A stretch of DNA of 64,000 nt, from the NCBI RefSeq assembly GCF_914767665.1, contig NC_059503.1, positions 7,440,001 through 7,504,000 on the forward strand, written 5' to 3'. A program made the translations under genes and the position numbers. The notes under the pieces were generated by a model that worked only from the letters and a program-made list of their open reading frames with translations, searched no databases and was not told where the DNA came from. This document shows positions 23,101 to 34,700 of the stretch, one piece after another; positions within the stretch are counted from its first letter, which is position 1; each line of letters begins with the position of its first letter. The DNA comes from Harmonia axyridis. Taxonomy: Eukaryota > Arthropoda > Insecta > Coleoptera > Coccinellidae.

Positions 23101-24545
23101 TCTGGCTGGATTAGAATTTTTTCTTCGAAGACCAATTTAAACGTGTCACCTATAAAAATACAACGAAATATGTACTCATTTGTGTATTTTTCATCAATAA
23201 ATAAATCCTTTGTTACATATTCATCATTAAATGGTAAAACGATATATTTTTCGTGATTTTTCAATATTTACCTACTGTTTCCTCTGGACTGTGAAATAAT
23301 GTGCGTTCCATCTTTTGAATGAAATATTTCATTACATTATGAGATCATAGTGGCACGTACCACAAATCTAATATTTGGCTTTTAGTTCTAAATTCCAAGG
23401 CCGCAAGTTTTTGCGAAAATAACGTAACATAATGAAATTCGTGATGGATTTGATAAAATCTTGATATTCTTCTGAGGGAAGACTCATTTCTGGTGATCTT
23501 CAAAAAAAAAAATTTAACTTCTGTAAAAAAAATATTTGTTTATTCTTGAATTCTTAATTTTTTTTTGATACCTCCTGTATACTCGTTAGATCAACCAATA
23601 AAAACATTAATCACGAAGATCAATTCCTCCTTTCACATTTCATCCATGAGTTGAATAATTCAGAAACTATTTGATACGATAGTTTTCACTTCTATTATTT
23701 GGAATAATATGTGAACGAAAAAGTCATATAATCGGTTCATGAATGAAATGTCGATCAAAATTTCAAGCCTGTGGTTTTTTTCATAGTATATTTTTATGAT
23801 TACTCACCTCATAGGACCTGGAATCTGTCAATAGCAGCAATAGAGTATCAGGTGGATTTTGACAAGTGAATTGCCAATTAAGTACAATATACGATTTAGG
23901 ACTAGCTGATACAGTTATATATAATGGTCCACAGGAGTAGCTTCTAACTGAAAAATTCATATGATGAAAAATTGCTCAGAAAATTCAAATAAGTAATACT
24001 TGTTTATTTGATATACGAATCAATTAAGAAATTGTTCGTAATTTCGTACTATTGATTTTCCATTTTCGCGCTATCTCTAAAAAATTCAAAATTGATCATG
24101 CCTCAAAGAATGAAACATTAATTTTTGCAATGATTCATTTTGTTATTTTGAAATCATTTTTTTATATGATCACTTACCTATGCCTTTTTCAATGAGAGAT
24201 TTTTGAAATTGAACACCCAGATTTCACATATGTATTTTAGAATTCATTTACTGTAAATTAAACAGCCAGTGAAAAAAACCTTCCAAAACATTCGAATGGT
24301 TGTAGGTATATTTTTAATTTTAACATAGATACTGCATAATGAATAATCCGATTTAAACCCATTACAACACTTTGTAAAACTAAGAACAATGCACCATAGG
24401 AAAAGGTAATACGTACTAAATCAACAAAAATAAAACGAAATTGCTCACCATTTCCTATAGACCTAGCCAAAGGCACAATACAAACAAAAATTGTCCAGAG
24501 GAAGAAGCTCATCTTAACAAGACTGAATTGTTTGCCCTTGGTCAT
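17113..24545 (-). CDS. Secreted PI-PLC X-domain protein, array copy C
   Basis: A 426-aa paralogue of copy B with the same total coding length. Exons: 24545-24449, 23947-23808, 21976-21759, 19101-18925, 18868-18564, 17456-17113; phases 1, 0, 2, 2, 1. The first exon encodes a signal peptide (from MSFFLWTIFVCIVPLA; an upstream ATG at 24545 adds 11 residues). Exon 2 has YSCGPLYITV and VLNWQF. The X domain keeps IPGTHNSG, YFDVRV and LDFHSF. The last exon has MAELTP and ATDFFLGND. The exon 4 donor is GTCAGT, weaker than usual. The introns are much larger than in B because of transposon load: intron 3 (about 2.7 kb) holds a hAT nested in mariner DNA plus a fold-back MITE, intron 2 a 560-bp repeat, and the last intron mariner copy 3, which begins only 21 bp from the exon 5 donor. 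The long introns make this model slightly less certain than B. Confidence 0.87.
17552..17615. repeat. Purine-only tract (A/G) next to mariner copy 3
   Basis: About 64 bases of A and G interrupted by only two T's, just 5' of the TA where mariner copy 3 inserted. On the gene strand it is a long pyrimidine tract about 100 bases upstream of the last-exon acceptor of PLC-C. Confidence 0.8.
17618..18542 (+). mobile_element. Mariner-like element, family 1, copy 3 (925 bp, in last intron of PLC-C)
   Basis: Ends ATGGGTGTTTTTTCCGAG and CACCCTT are flanked by TA at 17616-17617 and 18543-18544. The transposase start is present, but the frame is broken: there is a stop before the second-Asp block (GTACTAACAAGACGG) and another before SLIYADKP. 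It carries the shorter internal junction CGTCCATTAGCGATG shared with copy 5, lacking 11 bases found in copies 1, 2 and 4. Same orientation and same host intron as copy 2 in PLC-A. Confidence 0.92.
19231..20461 (+). mobile_element. Non-autonomous hAT element (about 1.23 kb)
   Basis: The ends TAGGGATTTTCAAGCC and (inverted) TAGGAATTCACGGC are short imperfect inverted repeats, with many CTTGA/TCAAG subterminal motifs inside. An internal frame at about 19990-20170 reads SSPASSAPVERQLSRAAL then TKTRNRLGVESKRCLMCLRS, the hAT C-terminal dimerisation domain, ending at a TAA. The rest of the transposase is missing. Flanks CTTGGCAT and ATTGTTAT could be a badly diverged 8-bp target duplication. A 410-bp repeat is nested at 19557-19966. 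Confidence 0.8.
19557..19966 (+). repeat. 410-bp nested repeat, second copy (inside the hAT)
   Basis: Same length and nearly the same sequence as 120-529, in the same orientation. It starts TTTCTCTAATTCTGTGG and ends TTATAAATAACTAT, and includes the GCCACTTCGTGGC hairpin. It lies immediately upstream of the hAT dimerisation domain, so it entered the hAT element after the hAT was formed. Confidence 0.8.
20495..20542. repeat. Inverted repeat with 15-bp perfect arms
   Basis: ATCCTACTAATTTAT at 20495-20509 and its exact reverse complement at 20528-20542, separated by 18 bases. No U-tract or gene context suggests a function. It lies within mariner family 2 debris. Confidence 0.8.
21318..21545. 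repeat. Fold-back MITE relative (family 2), diverged
   Basis: The left arm has TTTTTGACATTTCTTATGTC, TGTGTTCAGTAGGTTATG and ACACGCTTCAACAATGTCTAG. The centre has GTTCACAAATGAGCACTGAT. The right end has CAATGTTGCAATTATAACC. The right arm is shorter than in the copies at 10596 and 32215. Confidence 0.65.
22256..22818. repeat. Dispersed ~600-bp repeat, copy 1
   Basis: Shares long stretches with 46762-47366: CTTGTAG-CCTA-TTTTTTGTGATGAT, TTTATTCATCACAGCTTA, GGATTACTAGAG and a closing AATTTAGGAACACCCTGTG. TCTCGAAAAC blocks lie near both ends of the family. No coding capacity. The termini suggest a MITE. Confidence 0.65.
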
Positions 24546-26948
24546 AGCAGAAAATTAACTTTGTATACTTTCAACTCTCAATCATTGAAATGTCCACTTT
24601 TATAACGAGATTCTTCAGCTTTTGAGAATGCCTCGCATAAAATAGATATGTGATTTTTTAACACCATTCTGGTTTAAATACCTCTTCAAAACCTTTGTTG
24701 TATTGGCAGTTATAATTCCGATTGTGTGACAATTCTAGGAATTTGGGTAGGAATTTCCACAATTCACATGTACACTTGACATCTTTTTCGCGATCACTCT
24801 TTTGGAGTACACTCCTGCGAATTGATGGAAAGTGAACACCAACAGCTGAAGAATAAGTCAGGAGGTCCCCACCAACTCTGCAGAACATATTCATGTGATA
24901 TTTTGGCGGTCTATTGTGTATTTTCACAATGTAATCTGGTGCTATTTTTCATTGAACTAAGCGATACTCTTGATAGGTCTGCATTGACTGAGACCAAGTC
25001 ATTCATAGAGAATCAATCAAGAAGATAAATTAGAAATGAAGTGAAGGAGTTTGAGAAAATATCTACTTTGTTCGACTGGTATATTATTTGCGTATCTGAC
25101 GAAACTTATATAGGAAATGGATATTGAATAGTTCAATGCACGAATACCGGAAGTAGTTTTTAAGATGAAGTCTCGAAATACTCTCTTCGATTTGCTCCAA
25201 GACAGGTATGTTTTTCTGGAATAGTTCCGGTGTTCAAACAGTGTATTTTCTATATCTAGTCCAAAAATTAAATTTAGGTAAAGGATAAAGTCTGATTGAA
25301 GCAATATGAGTGTTTGGTTATACATATTTGTTTCTACTTGAAAGAAAATTCAAATTAAAAAATTATGTCTTGTGTTATCTTATATTTTTTGAGCGCTCTT
25401 TTCTTGACAAGAGCTCTAAATCAGTTAGTCAGGATTTTTGTGTTTTTCGAATTTTCAGTTGGGGGCAAGAAAGTTGGGACTTTCTGATGACACGCTATGG
25501 TAAAATTGGTATCTCTCGAAGGGTAAATCCAAATACTTACGAGGGTTTTCGTAAATATACCGAATATTGGTTTCTTGATAATTTCAAAACTAAGTATGGG
25601 ATGAAATTCTGCATTCAATATTTAATATATCATGATGTTATATGTTTTATGATGTTAACCCAGACTAAAAAGACCTTGTTATTCTAGCCTATTTGATTGA
25701 GTTTTCGTCAGCACCATCTTAGAATTGATGATATGTGAGCTCAGTGCTTTGATTGCAGCCTGACCAAGGTTTATAGATTTAGACCTTGTTTATAAATACA
25801 GACCTTGCAGCTTGACTATCAGAATGTATCGCTTTATCATATTTCTGATAATTTCTTGCTAGGTTAATTTCCACACATCTTTCTATTGCAAGTATCTCTG
25901 CCTGAAAGACACTCGGACAGCAGCCTAAAGGTATTGAGCATTTGGTGCCAGTCCCGAATACTCCATCAGCGCATTCTTTTTGAGTACTCGGATTGTGGAC
26001 TTTACAATCTTCCTTTCTACTTATGGTATCCTTGGAAGCCTTCATCTAGATAAACTTGCCGATAATAATCTCGCCCTTATTCACATAATCTCTAGAAATA
26101 CTCACAAAGGTCTCATAGAGGCCTAGAAGAGTCGGGATAGAAAAACAAAAAACTCTCTTCTATCTTTTCAAAACAAAAACTTTTGTTTTTCTGGGAAATT
26201 CCGATATCCAAACAAATTTTTTTAGAAATTCATAGCTCCAATACTACAACTAGGACTTTGTCATGTAAATATTTCTTTCATTTGCTATATGTCGCTATAT
26301 TGTCTCAAAATACGTATTTTCCTAACTTAATTGAAATTCAACAAAAAAGAGAACAAGAGAAAAGTTTGAATGGATGTATTCATTTTCGAAATTTTTGATA
26401 CTACAGGTTATAGATGGTACTATTATTTCTATCAACAGCTTTTAACGAATCTAGAGATAGAATCAAGAGCGATGGTGAAATTCAAGAAATGTGGCGTTAC
26501 TAAATATAGTAGGATAACTGAAAGAATAAACTTGGAATTAAAAAAAATGCATGCATCTATAATTTTGACTATGTATCTAGAAAGATTGAATGTTGAAAAT
26601 TATAGGAGGGGTAATTACTCGCAGTGTACCCCTTGGATGCGCCACTGATGAATGTTCTTTATAAAAGTTATAAAATTAAAGACAAAAAATTATTTTATTT
26701 TCTTAAGTAGGTATTTGAATTGGAAATAAAATTTTCAAGAAGTACTTATACTTATCACATTGATTAGATAACAATGTATTTGTAAGGATGAACATATGAA
26801 AAAATACAAAATCTAACAATGACTCTTGTCAGTTGTATTGTAAATTCGACAACTTTAAATAAATTTCAGCAATGTAAGTTTTTATTAATTTTATCTATTA
26901 CTTTCGTCTATATTCCCTAACATTTTCAATTAAATCATCAATCTCATC
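24546..26948. other. Intergenic region between PLC-C and PLC-D
   Basis: Apart from a non-LTR retroelement fragment at 25700-26045, this holds AT-rich DNA without a recognised gene. The PLC-D side has a poly(A) signal (TTTATT on plus) at 26881-26886, about 65 bases past its stop. An open frame at 25310-25687 (+) shows no family resemblance and is not called. Confidence 0.45.
25700..26045 (-). mobile_element. Non-LTR retrotransposon fragment (RNase H domain)
   Basis: The minus-strand frame at 26045-25779 reads DGVFGTGTKCSIPLG, VFQAEILAIERCVEINLA and SDSQAARSV. This is the RNase H domain of Jockey/R1-like non-LTR elements (VFQAEIxAI and SDSQAA are hallmark blocks). Further frameshifted RNase H-like sequence runs to about 25700. 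It is a 5'- and 3'-truncated dead fragment. A relative lies at 54950-55720 in the opposite orientation. Confidence 0.75.
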
Positions 26949-29138
26949 TCATAAATCTATTCCATCTCTCTTCATCAACAGCTTAATTATGTTGATTCCT
27001 ATGGCATATTCTGTAAGACGATTCCCTAAAAAGAAATCACTAGCAATCAGATTGATGCCAGTAGCTAATTTGTTGTCCCTTATCCATAAGGTGAGATTTC
27101 TATTCACCTCATCAGCCAATGGTCCTAAACCTTTTGTTGGATTCAAGGCAATGTATCTCAGATTTGGCGTCATTTCTGCCATTACTACTTTCATAGGATT
27201 TCCGGTTTCTTTAGAACGCGCTACTGATATAAGGTAGTTCTTCAGCTCTTCTACATATATTTTATTTCCCCAGTCCCTGTGGATAGCCGGCCAGAAGTAT
27301 GGATGTTCTGAAACGTTATTTCATTATAAGGTTAAGTTAGGTTAACTGTCAAATTGTCATCATCAATTTTCTGTGGTTGACGTTTCATTGTACTACGGAT
27401 TTATAGATAAATAACTGTCCTACCCACTTTCAACCAATTCAGGCTCATGATAGGCCACTATGATCGATTTATTAGAAGCCATTAGAGTTTTCAATTTTGG
27501 GCCATACTTGTGTTCCCCTATAGCAAACTTGGGAATGATGTATTTTCCAATTTTCTTGTCTATTAGGTCAACCACTTGAATATGATCCGCTTTGGAGAAC
27601 TCTACCGGTATGTTAAATTTATGTATGTCCAGGATGATTATCTCCCTTGGAGATTTCTGAACGAACTTAGCTATTTTGTCTAGTTCTTTTTCGAAATACG
27701 ATGTCTGAACCAAGTTGTGGGTGATTCGAAACCTATAAATTGAAAATTTATCAAAATAAACCTGTCATCGAGTAAATATATCAATGTTGGAAGGACTATA
27801 TTATTATGATGATCCTGAAAAGGTCCCTTGGGGAACCCCGGAGAATACCTACTCACTCGTTGTCAAGGATTCCCACTCTTATATCAAAATATCTTTGTCC
27901 GAATACAAGTTGCTCATACAGGTCTCTATCTTGATTCAATACATATTTATCCAACAAAATTGGTGGTACTCCTGTCCAAGCACCAGAATTATGGGTCCCA
28001 GGTATAATCATTTCTCCTAGTCGAAGTTCTCCAAAGCTGAGAAAATAAAAGGGACATCGAATGAATTAAATTTGCCGACGGAGACACGCAAAACACAATA
28101 TATAGAAATAGCAGTTTTTTTCCATGTTCTACATACGGGTAAGTAGGTAGGTGCCCTATAACTTTATTCTTATCATTATTGTATACATACTGTCGCATCC
28201 ATGAAGGATATATTCTCATGCATCGACGATCTATGATTGTGCTCATTATTCTACTCTCTATCACATATGGTAGACAGTGAGCCCCAAATTCTTGGCGTAC
28301 ATCATCAATATTCCACCCCATGGGAAATTTTTCATAAGGTGTTGGAAATGCCTTTTCGGTTTTGTGGTAACCCCTTAATATACCTTTGGTTGAAATTGTT
28401 TCCTCATTTATCTGAAATGGAGGGTGATAGATATCAAATATTCATCCTATATACTTTAAGGATTTCGTGTCGATAGACTTTTATCTGTTTCTGCATCACA
28501 TATTCGAAATACCTGGTTATTTTCGTCCAATGTATAAAATGTTATCGTATCTGGATGATTTTTCAGTTTACAAAGCATGAAATCCCAATTCAAAAGTATG
28601 AATCCTGTGCTTTCTACCGTGATGTATAGTGGACCGCATTTGTAGGCTCCATCTAATAAAAAATTCAATGGATTAACGATATTCTTATCATGCATCTTTT
28701 AGTTTAGGTGTTTTTTTCTTATAGATCACATCATCTAGTGCACAACACAAAAATTGTTGAAAATTTGATTATATTTTGAATTATTTTAATAATCTTGAAG
28801 TAGATTACTTGCATCACAAAAATGACACTTATAAGACCCAAAAAGAGATATTTGATGTCAGAGTGAGAAACATACCTCTGTTCAATGTTTATTTTAATTT
28901 TATTTTATATCACTTCAACTTGAAATCTTTCTTCATCGTCTTCTTATAGTGCACTTGATAGATGAACTTATTGTAAGAAGGCGTAACACTAAATGACTAA
29001 TCAAGTCAATCCATTTGGTGGTTGTTTTTTTCCTTATCTATAATGAATCTAATTATAAGACTGAAATTTACCATTGATACCAGCCGTAAAGTTTGAAATA
29101 ACCATAGTTGTGTAGATTGAAATATAAGGATCGAACAT
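26949..29138 (-). CDS. Secreted PI-PLC X-domain protein, array copy D
   Basis: The fourth array member, about 423 aa. Exons: 29138-29072, 28652-28513, 28411-28191, 28036-27857, 27732-27428, 27307-26949; phases 1, 0, 2, 2, 1 as in B and C. Exons 2 (140 bp) and 5 (305 bp) equal those of copy C exactly. Motifs: KCGPLYITV and LLNWDF (exon 2), IPGTHNSG and GQRYFDIRV (exon 4), LDIHKF (second catalytic His, exon 5), MAEMTP and ASDFFLGNR (last exon). Exon 5 uses a GTGGGT donor and exon 2 a GTATTT donor, chosen because they keep the family phase. The first exon (MFDPYISIYTTMVISNF) fits by phase and donor, but its signal peptide is weak, so the 5' end is the least certain part. Confidence 0.83.
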
Positions 29139-30274
29139 TGTTCTGCCATAGACGTCTCATTAGCAGCAACGTGAGAGGAATTAATTGAAGGAAAATCTAT
29201 AAAGTTAACAATATTGCCAGATCATTGTAAGAACTCATTCGACCATGATATGCTACTTTGATGAGAAGCAATATTTATAGTATGTGATTGATTTTTGAGC
29301 TGCTCACATCATTATGAAACTTTTGTAAATTCTTTAATTACCTACTACATTTTATAACATGGTTCACAATTTAATGCGACTTAGGTGGTACTAAAACATT
29401 TACTCATTGGAGAAATTGGCCCATTGTTGCTGAGTAAGTCTCTAAAATATAATAAATATGGAGTGGAACCAAATATAATGAATAATTATGTTATTAATGA
29501 GTTGAGACTGGATTATATGCAACTTAAAATGCTATAAATATGCGTGCAACCTTGCAAAAAATGCTTGAAATATGTATTATCATTTTCAAAATATGGATTT
29601 TGAAAAACAGTGATATTTATATTATATGATTATACAATGAGGGGTTCATATACTTCATAGATGAAGGAGAAAAATAAAAAATATAATACCTACACAGATA
29701 AATGGCAAGTTGAATTTTTTTTTTCAATAATACTGCTGTTAGTGGCGGATCTAGAGGGGTGGCGCGTTCAAATATCTCCTAAAAACGTCTTTCCACAAAT
29801 TGGAAATATCAAAAAATTTAATGCAGAAAACTTTTTGCATTGAATTTTTTGTTATCATTCAATATTTATTAAGACATTTTAAAATTTCTACTGTTATAAA
29901 TTGATTTAATTTTTTTTATACTTCTCACTGAAATAATAAGTTCAGTATATGGAGAAATTGGAGTAATTTTTTAATATATTGAATGTGCTATCTGGATATT
30001 TGGAAATATTGGTCATTTTGGGTTAATAAAATTATTTTTAATAGTGAAAATTTATTTCATTCCTTATTTATTTTGCATTACAAACGAAAACAAAACTACA
30101 ATATTATTTAAAGGCTTCAATCAATGTGCAAATAATTTGGAGGAATACAGAATTCCCCTATATTCAACAGTGTGATAACAAAATAAAATAATAAAGCTGC
30201 TTAACACTCAATAAAATAAAAATAAATTAATGTGGTGAACCAAGTCTTTAAAATTTAAAAGAGGAATTAACTTT
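29139..30274. other. Intergenic region between PLC-D and the HDDC2-like gene
   Basis: Very AT-rich. It would hold the PLC-D promoter and the 3' flank of the HD-domain gene. A short TTAGTGGCGGATCTAGAGGG near 29740 resembles the end of a dispersed repeat. No gene was recognised. Confidence 0.4.
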
Positions 30275-30856
30275 TCAAATCTGTCCATTTGACAATTCTG
30301 ATTTTCTTTTTGTTTTAAGTATTTCGACCAAATTATTGATGTAAGTATTCTGAAATTTTCCTTCAGTCGAAGTGAAATATTCTTGTAGTTTGCCTGGAGT
30401 GTTGTCCCTTTGCTCGTAGAAAGTAGCTGAAAAAAGCATATCAAAGCGATCCAAGTCCTTGACAAATTGTGCTTCAGGAGTTTCTTTCGCTTCATATTCC
30501 TTATAAAGTTGATACATATAAGGACCAATTTCTTCCCCCAGACAAGAAGTTATGGTTTTCATTGCCTCATCTTCCATTTTATGTTTCTCCTCTTCAGGTA
30601 TGTTATCTCTAGGAGTTATGTCTCCAACTATACTTTCTGCCAAGTCATGAACTAAAGCTAATTGAAGACATTTTAATCTGTCTAAGGTAGAATTGTTTCC
30701 TAGCAAAAACGTCATCATAGCCATTCCATACATATGACCAGCAATTTGCTCATGATTTTTCACATCACACTGCTCCCAACCCCTTCTACTGCTATGTTTT
30801 AAATTATTCACTAAACCAATGAATTCTAATACTTTTTCTGGTTTCAAGTTTTCCAT
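30275..30856 (-). CDS. HDDC2: HD-domain 5'-nucleotidase, HDDC2-like
   Basis: 193 aa in one uninterrupted reading frame, close to the length of human HDDC2 (204 aa). HDDC2/YfbR-type enzymes remove the 5' phosphate from deoxynucleoside monophosphates using a divalent metal in an HD domain. The metal-binding set is visible: His in AGHMYGMA (residues about 40-47), the HD pair in ALVHDLAES (about 67-75), ESIVGDITPRDN just after it, and the distal Asp in VKDLDRFDM (about 132-140). Other family blocks are EEEKHKMEDEAM, PGKLQEYF and STEGKF. The first ATG of the open frame is used. No intron was seen inside the coding region, so this could be a retrocopy or an intron-poor native gene. All key residues are intact, which argues against a pseudogene. 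Confidence 0.93.
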   Translation of the reverse strand: MENLKPEKVLEFIGLVNNLKHSSRRGWEQCDVKNHEQIAGHMYGMAMMTFLLGNNSTLDRLKCLQLALVHDLAESIVGDITPRDNIPEEEKHKMEDEAMKTITSCLGEEIGPYMYQLYKEYEAKETPEAQFVKDLDRFDMLFSATFYEQRDNTPGKLQEYFTSTEGKFQNTYINNLVEILKTKRKSELSNGQI

Positions 30857-31761
30857 TTTTGATACGAATCACCGATTCTCTGACGAAAAACTTTGAGGTA
30901 GGTATAATGAATATTAATAGGAACTATAGATGATATCATACAGTTTGTATTTTTATGAGATAATGAAAAAAGCAATCAATGCAATGATTCCTACGATAAG
31001 ATTAAAGCTATTTCTTTGTACACTAGTGACACATTAAATGTAGGTTAAGTCAATGAGTAAAAGAACCGTTACGTCCACAGATAATCGATATTTCTTTAAT
31101 CATGGCACAGAAAAGTGCAATTCTTTATTCTGCGATAGTGTTTTTCACACACAGTGAAAAATCATTGTTCTCTTCAAACAATGATATAAAATTAGAACAA
31201 AATTTGAGAACAAAATAAAATGAAGGAATCTATTAGCCCGAAGAAAATCTAAGTACATAACTTACGATGAAGATAATAGATGGTGCTAGTTCTATTGAAT
31301 TCTAAATCTTGGAAACAAAGCGTTTGCTGTTTATGAGATTTTTTCTTGGAGTCATTCGAGTAATCACACCTCTTTGTTCGTGATTCCAAATTTGAAACAT
31401 CCTGTATACTGTTGAAGATTCCATAATTCTATACATACATAGGTACCTATAGGTTTCTAATATTTAAAAAAATCATTGCAATTAGGTATTCATGTAGATT
31501 GAAATGGTTGAGTTTTTAAAAAATATTTATTAAAAAATAATTATAAATACTTAAAAACTAATCTTCATCTTTCTTAAGCTCAATATGCACATTTTAAACA
31601 AGTTAGTAAGTACATTACCTATTGTAATAATGACTTTGACATTTTCAACGTACAACAACACACAGTTCTTATAAGAATAATCCTTATGTTCGAAATTTGT
31701 ACAAACAGAACTTACAACTGACTGATTATTTGTAAGTTCAACAAAACAATATAATTTGTTT
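30857..31761. other. Intergenic region between the HDDC2-like gene and peroxidase 1
   Basis: No gene recognised. The stretch around 31290-31395 (AATCTTGGAAACAAAGCG, AACATCCTGTATAC) resembles the TCTCGAAAAC / CACCCTGTA repeat ends seen elsewhere in the window. A TTTATT on plus at 31526-31531 could be the peroxidase 1 poly(A) signal. Confidence 0.4.
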
Positions 31762-34700
31762 CTATTTCTTGAAGAAAAATTCTCCAGATCCAAAATTGAA
31801 ATCGTTATTCACAAGGGGTGCCGAAGAAAATCTAGGACCATTGGTGTCCTTCCATAAGGAAAGATCAACTGAAGGTAGGGACTCGCATGGGACGACAGCA
31901 TTACTAAAAAAAAAGATTGAATTTTGGCTGGACTGCGAAAAAACATCACTTCTTTATCTTACCTATGTGAAATCCTTTCAAAAGCACGTGGTTGCATCGA
32001 CTTCACATCTTTGCTGTTATCACAGAGCAAACGTGCTATGCTGCTTTTTCTTATTTCGTTCAATTGATCTGGAAAAGGTTATAGTGAAAATTAAATGTTA
32101 TTCAAAATTTAAGTGTTTTTATAAGTTAGAAGCCACCAGTTTTTTGCGCTATTTTCAGGGTACCAGACTTGTCTATATATATATTCGAATTATTAATCAA
32201 ATAAGTGTGGCACAGTGTGGCAACAATGTATTTTTTTTGACATTTCTTATGTCATTTGTGTTCAATAGGTTATGTCACTTAATTGTGCAAATATACACTT
32301 TTCAGCAAGGTTTGAAACTTTGAAAGCAAGTACTGAGCCGACTTGGTACAATTTTCAAATTTGTCTACCATAGTGACGAATAGTGAGTTGAATGAATAAT
32401 GTCGTCCATGACCTTCTCTTCTATCACAAATGAGCACTGATTTTGATAAAACAATTAAACAAGTTCTAAGCATTTTTGAAGCGTTTACCCTTTCATTATT
32501 AAATGACATAACCTATTGAACACAAGTGACATGAGAAATGTCATAAACTTAAAAACAGTGTTGCCAATATAACCATTTAAAATTTTATCATTCCTATTGG
32601 AAAACCCTTTTTTAGTTATGTGCTCTTCAAGGGTGCAATTAATGAATGGATGAACAAGCTCTTAAGAGCTTTTGACTTCTCGTCAGTGCTCATTTTTTAT
32701 CACAGCTATCGCACCAATAATGTTATGATATTCTGGTCATAACTCAAAAATGAAATATAGCTACAATCTAAAATCAATTGATCCCTGATTGCTTGAATTA
32801 TGTTTTGTATATTAGTATGTATTTATTGTATGTTGGATTCGCATTAGTTCGTAGAAAAATAAATGTTATCTATGCGAAAAGTACTTTTCCCCCTTTTGAC
32901 AGCAGTTGCGTGTGGAAAAGTATCACTTTCCGCACTTCAGAAAATAACTTTATTCGTTCTTTATATTTGTATTCAAAATTTTCTTACCTAAAGTGAATCC
33001 AGTTTCTCTATTTCCATTTTCGAACCAAAACCTATCTCCAACTCTGGATCTGTAGAACTGTTCTGTCAAAATACACAAGAAGGTAGGCCCAGCTAAAGTT
33101 CCTGGTACATGAGCCTCCAAAGTACCACCAACTGTCAAATCAACATCGTTAACATCTTCATACAGCTGAGATAACTTGTTGACATTCTGAAATCGAAGAC
33201 GGAATCATTTATATTTCTCAACTTTTTTTTGGAGGAGTTGACTCACTTCTGGAGAAATAACATCTAAGAAATCCTCGAAGACATGTGCTTTCTTCAAACC
33301 ACAATAGGCTCGCATGTCATTGTAAGAGGCTAAACCGTGATCTCTGTTTCTTTGCACATCGAAGGCCTTCAAGTCCAAACCGAATTGCATGCCATCTCTG
33401 AAGAGGAACTGCGTGATCTGTTCAAAGGAAAATATACAAACTATAGAAAAATCTCGTAACCCTAGATTGATGTAAAAATTTGTCTGCCATAAGCTAACAT
33501 GTTAAATATACAGTAATATGAAATGGAAGTGTTCTTATTTGAAAAAGAGGCACAACAATAAAAAATTTTCGAGAATGATTCCTCGATTATCACTTGGTGA
33601 AACAATCGAAATGATTGAACATTTTTGTACATACCTCGCTGTCATGGTACTGATCGTTCATGAGTTCTGGCTGAGTTCCAAGTCCACGACACAGATCTGC
33701 AAAATTGTTGCCTTCCTCTATTATACCTGGCCTGTTGAACCAATCACTCAAACGTAGATTACCATAGCTCGATCTATGTTCAGTCACCAGACTATGGGAG
33801 AAAAAAAACATTATAGCGCTAAAGCCAGATCCCAAATTTCAAAAGGGTATTGAAAAAAAAGGTGAAAGAGTATTTTCCAGAAAGGCAAATTCATCCAAAT
33901 GATTACTCTGGCTAGCAATATACATATTGAGCCTCTCATAGAAGTTCAGCATGACTTTTTGAGATTTATAAGGGCAATTTCTGCTTCAATCTCAATCATC
34001 AAGCCTTTGAAAGGAGTTTGAAAATCTCAGCTTTGAGGTACCCATGTAAACATGTCAGGGGCTAAAATTTGGAGAGTGAGTCAGGCACTGAATCTGCTTA
34101 TGCAGCGACATAATCTGCGCGTGAAACATATCCTGCTGAATAGCGTGTGGATAACAGACTGTGTGCTTTAGCACCAACTTGCTGGACGCAGAAACTCCGC
34201 ATCACTTTCTTCTAAAGTTTTACAATACCAGTTGGAACCCATTCTAACGGAGACGCCAACAACTTCAAAGAAGTAAAGATCAATAATGACTTCAGATGAA
34301 ACTGCTCACCAAACTATGACTTTTGGTCTGTGAAAAGACCTGTTGAAACGCTCTAGGTTTGTCAGATGACCAGTAACGAAAGGTTGGTTAGAAATACACC
34401 CTCAGAGATTAAATCGCTGTTTGAGGAATTTATTGAAGAATCAACTGGTAATTGTTTAGAGACGCTACCTTCAGTCGATTGGAAACAATTCCCGGATAAC
34501 CATGATCTCCTATAGGTGCATCTTGGGATCAGTATGCAAAATCCATCATCCTGTAGTACATGCAATTTGAAGAGAAGAAGCTTGTTACCGTGTAGAATGA
34601 GAAGGACTGCTCGAGAGACGCCCTCACTCTACTGATGTTTTCTGGGGTTTTGGAGATTGAAGACTAGCTCTTCTTCTGCTCACTCATTGCACTAACTATT

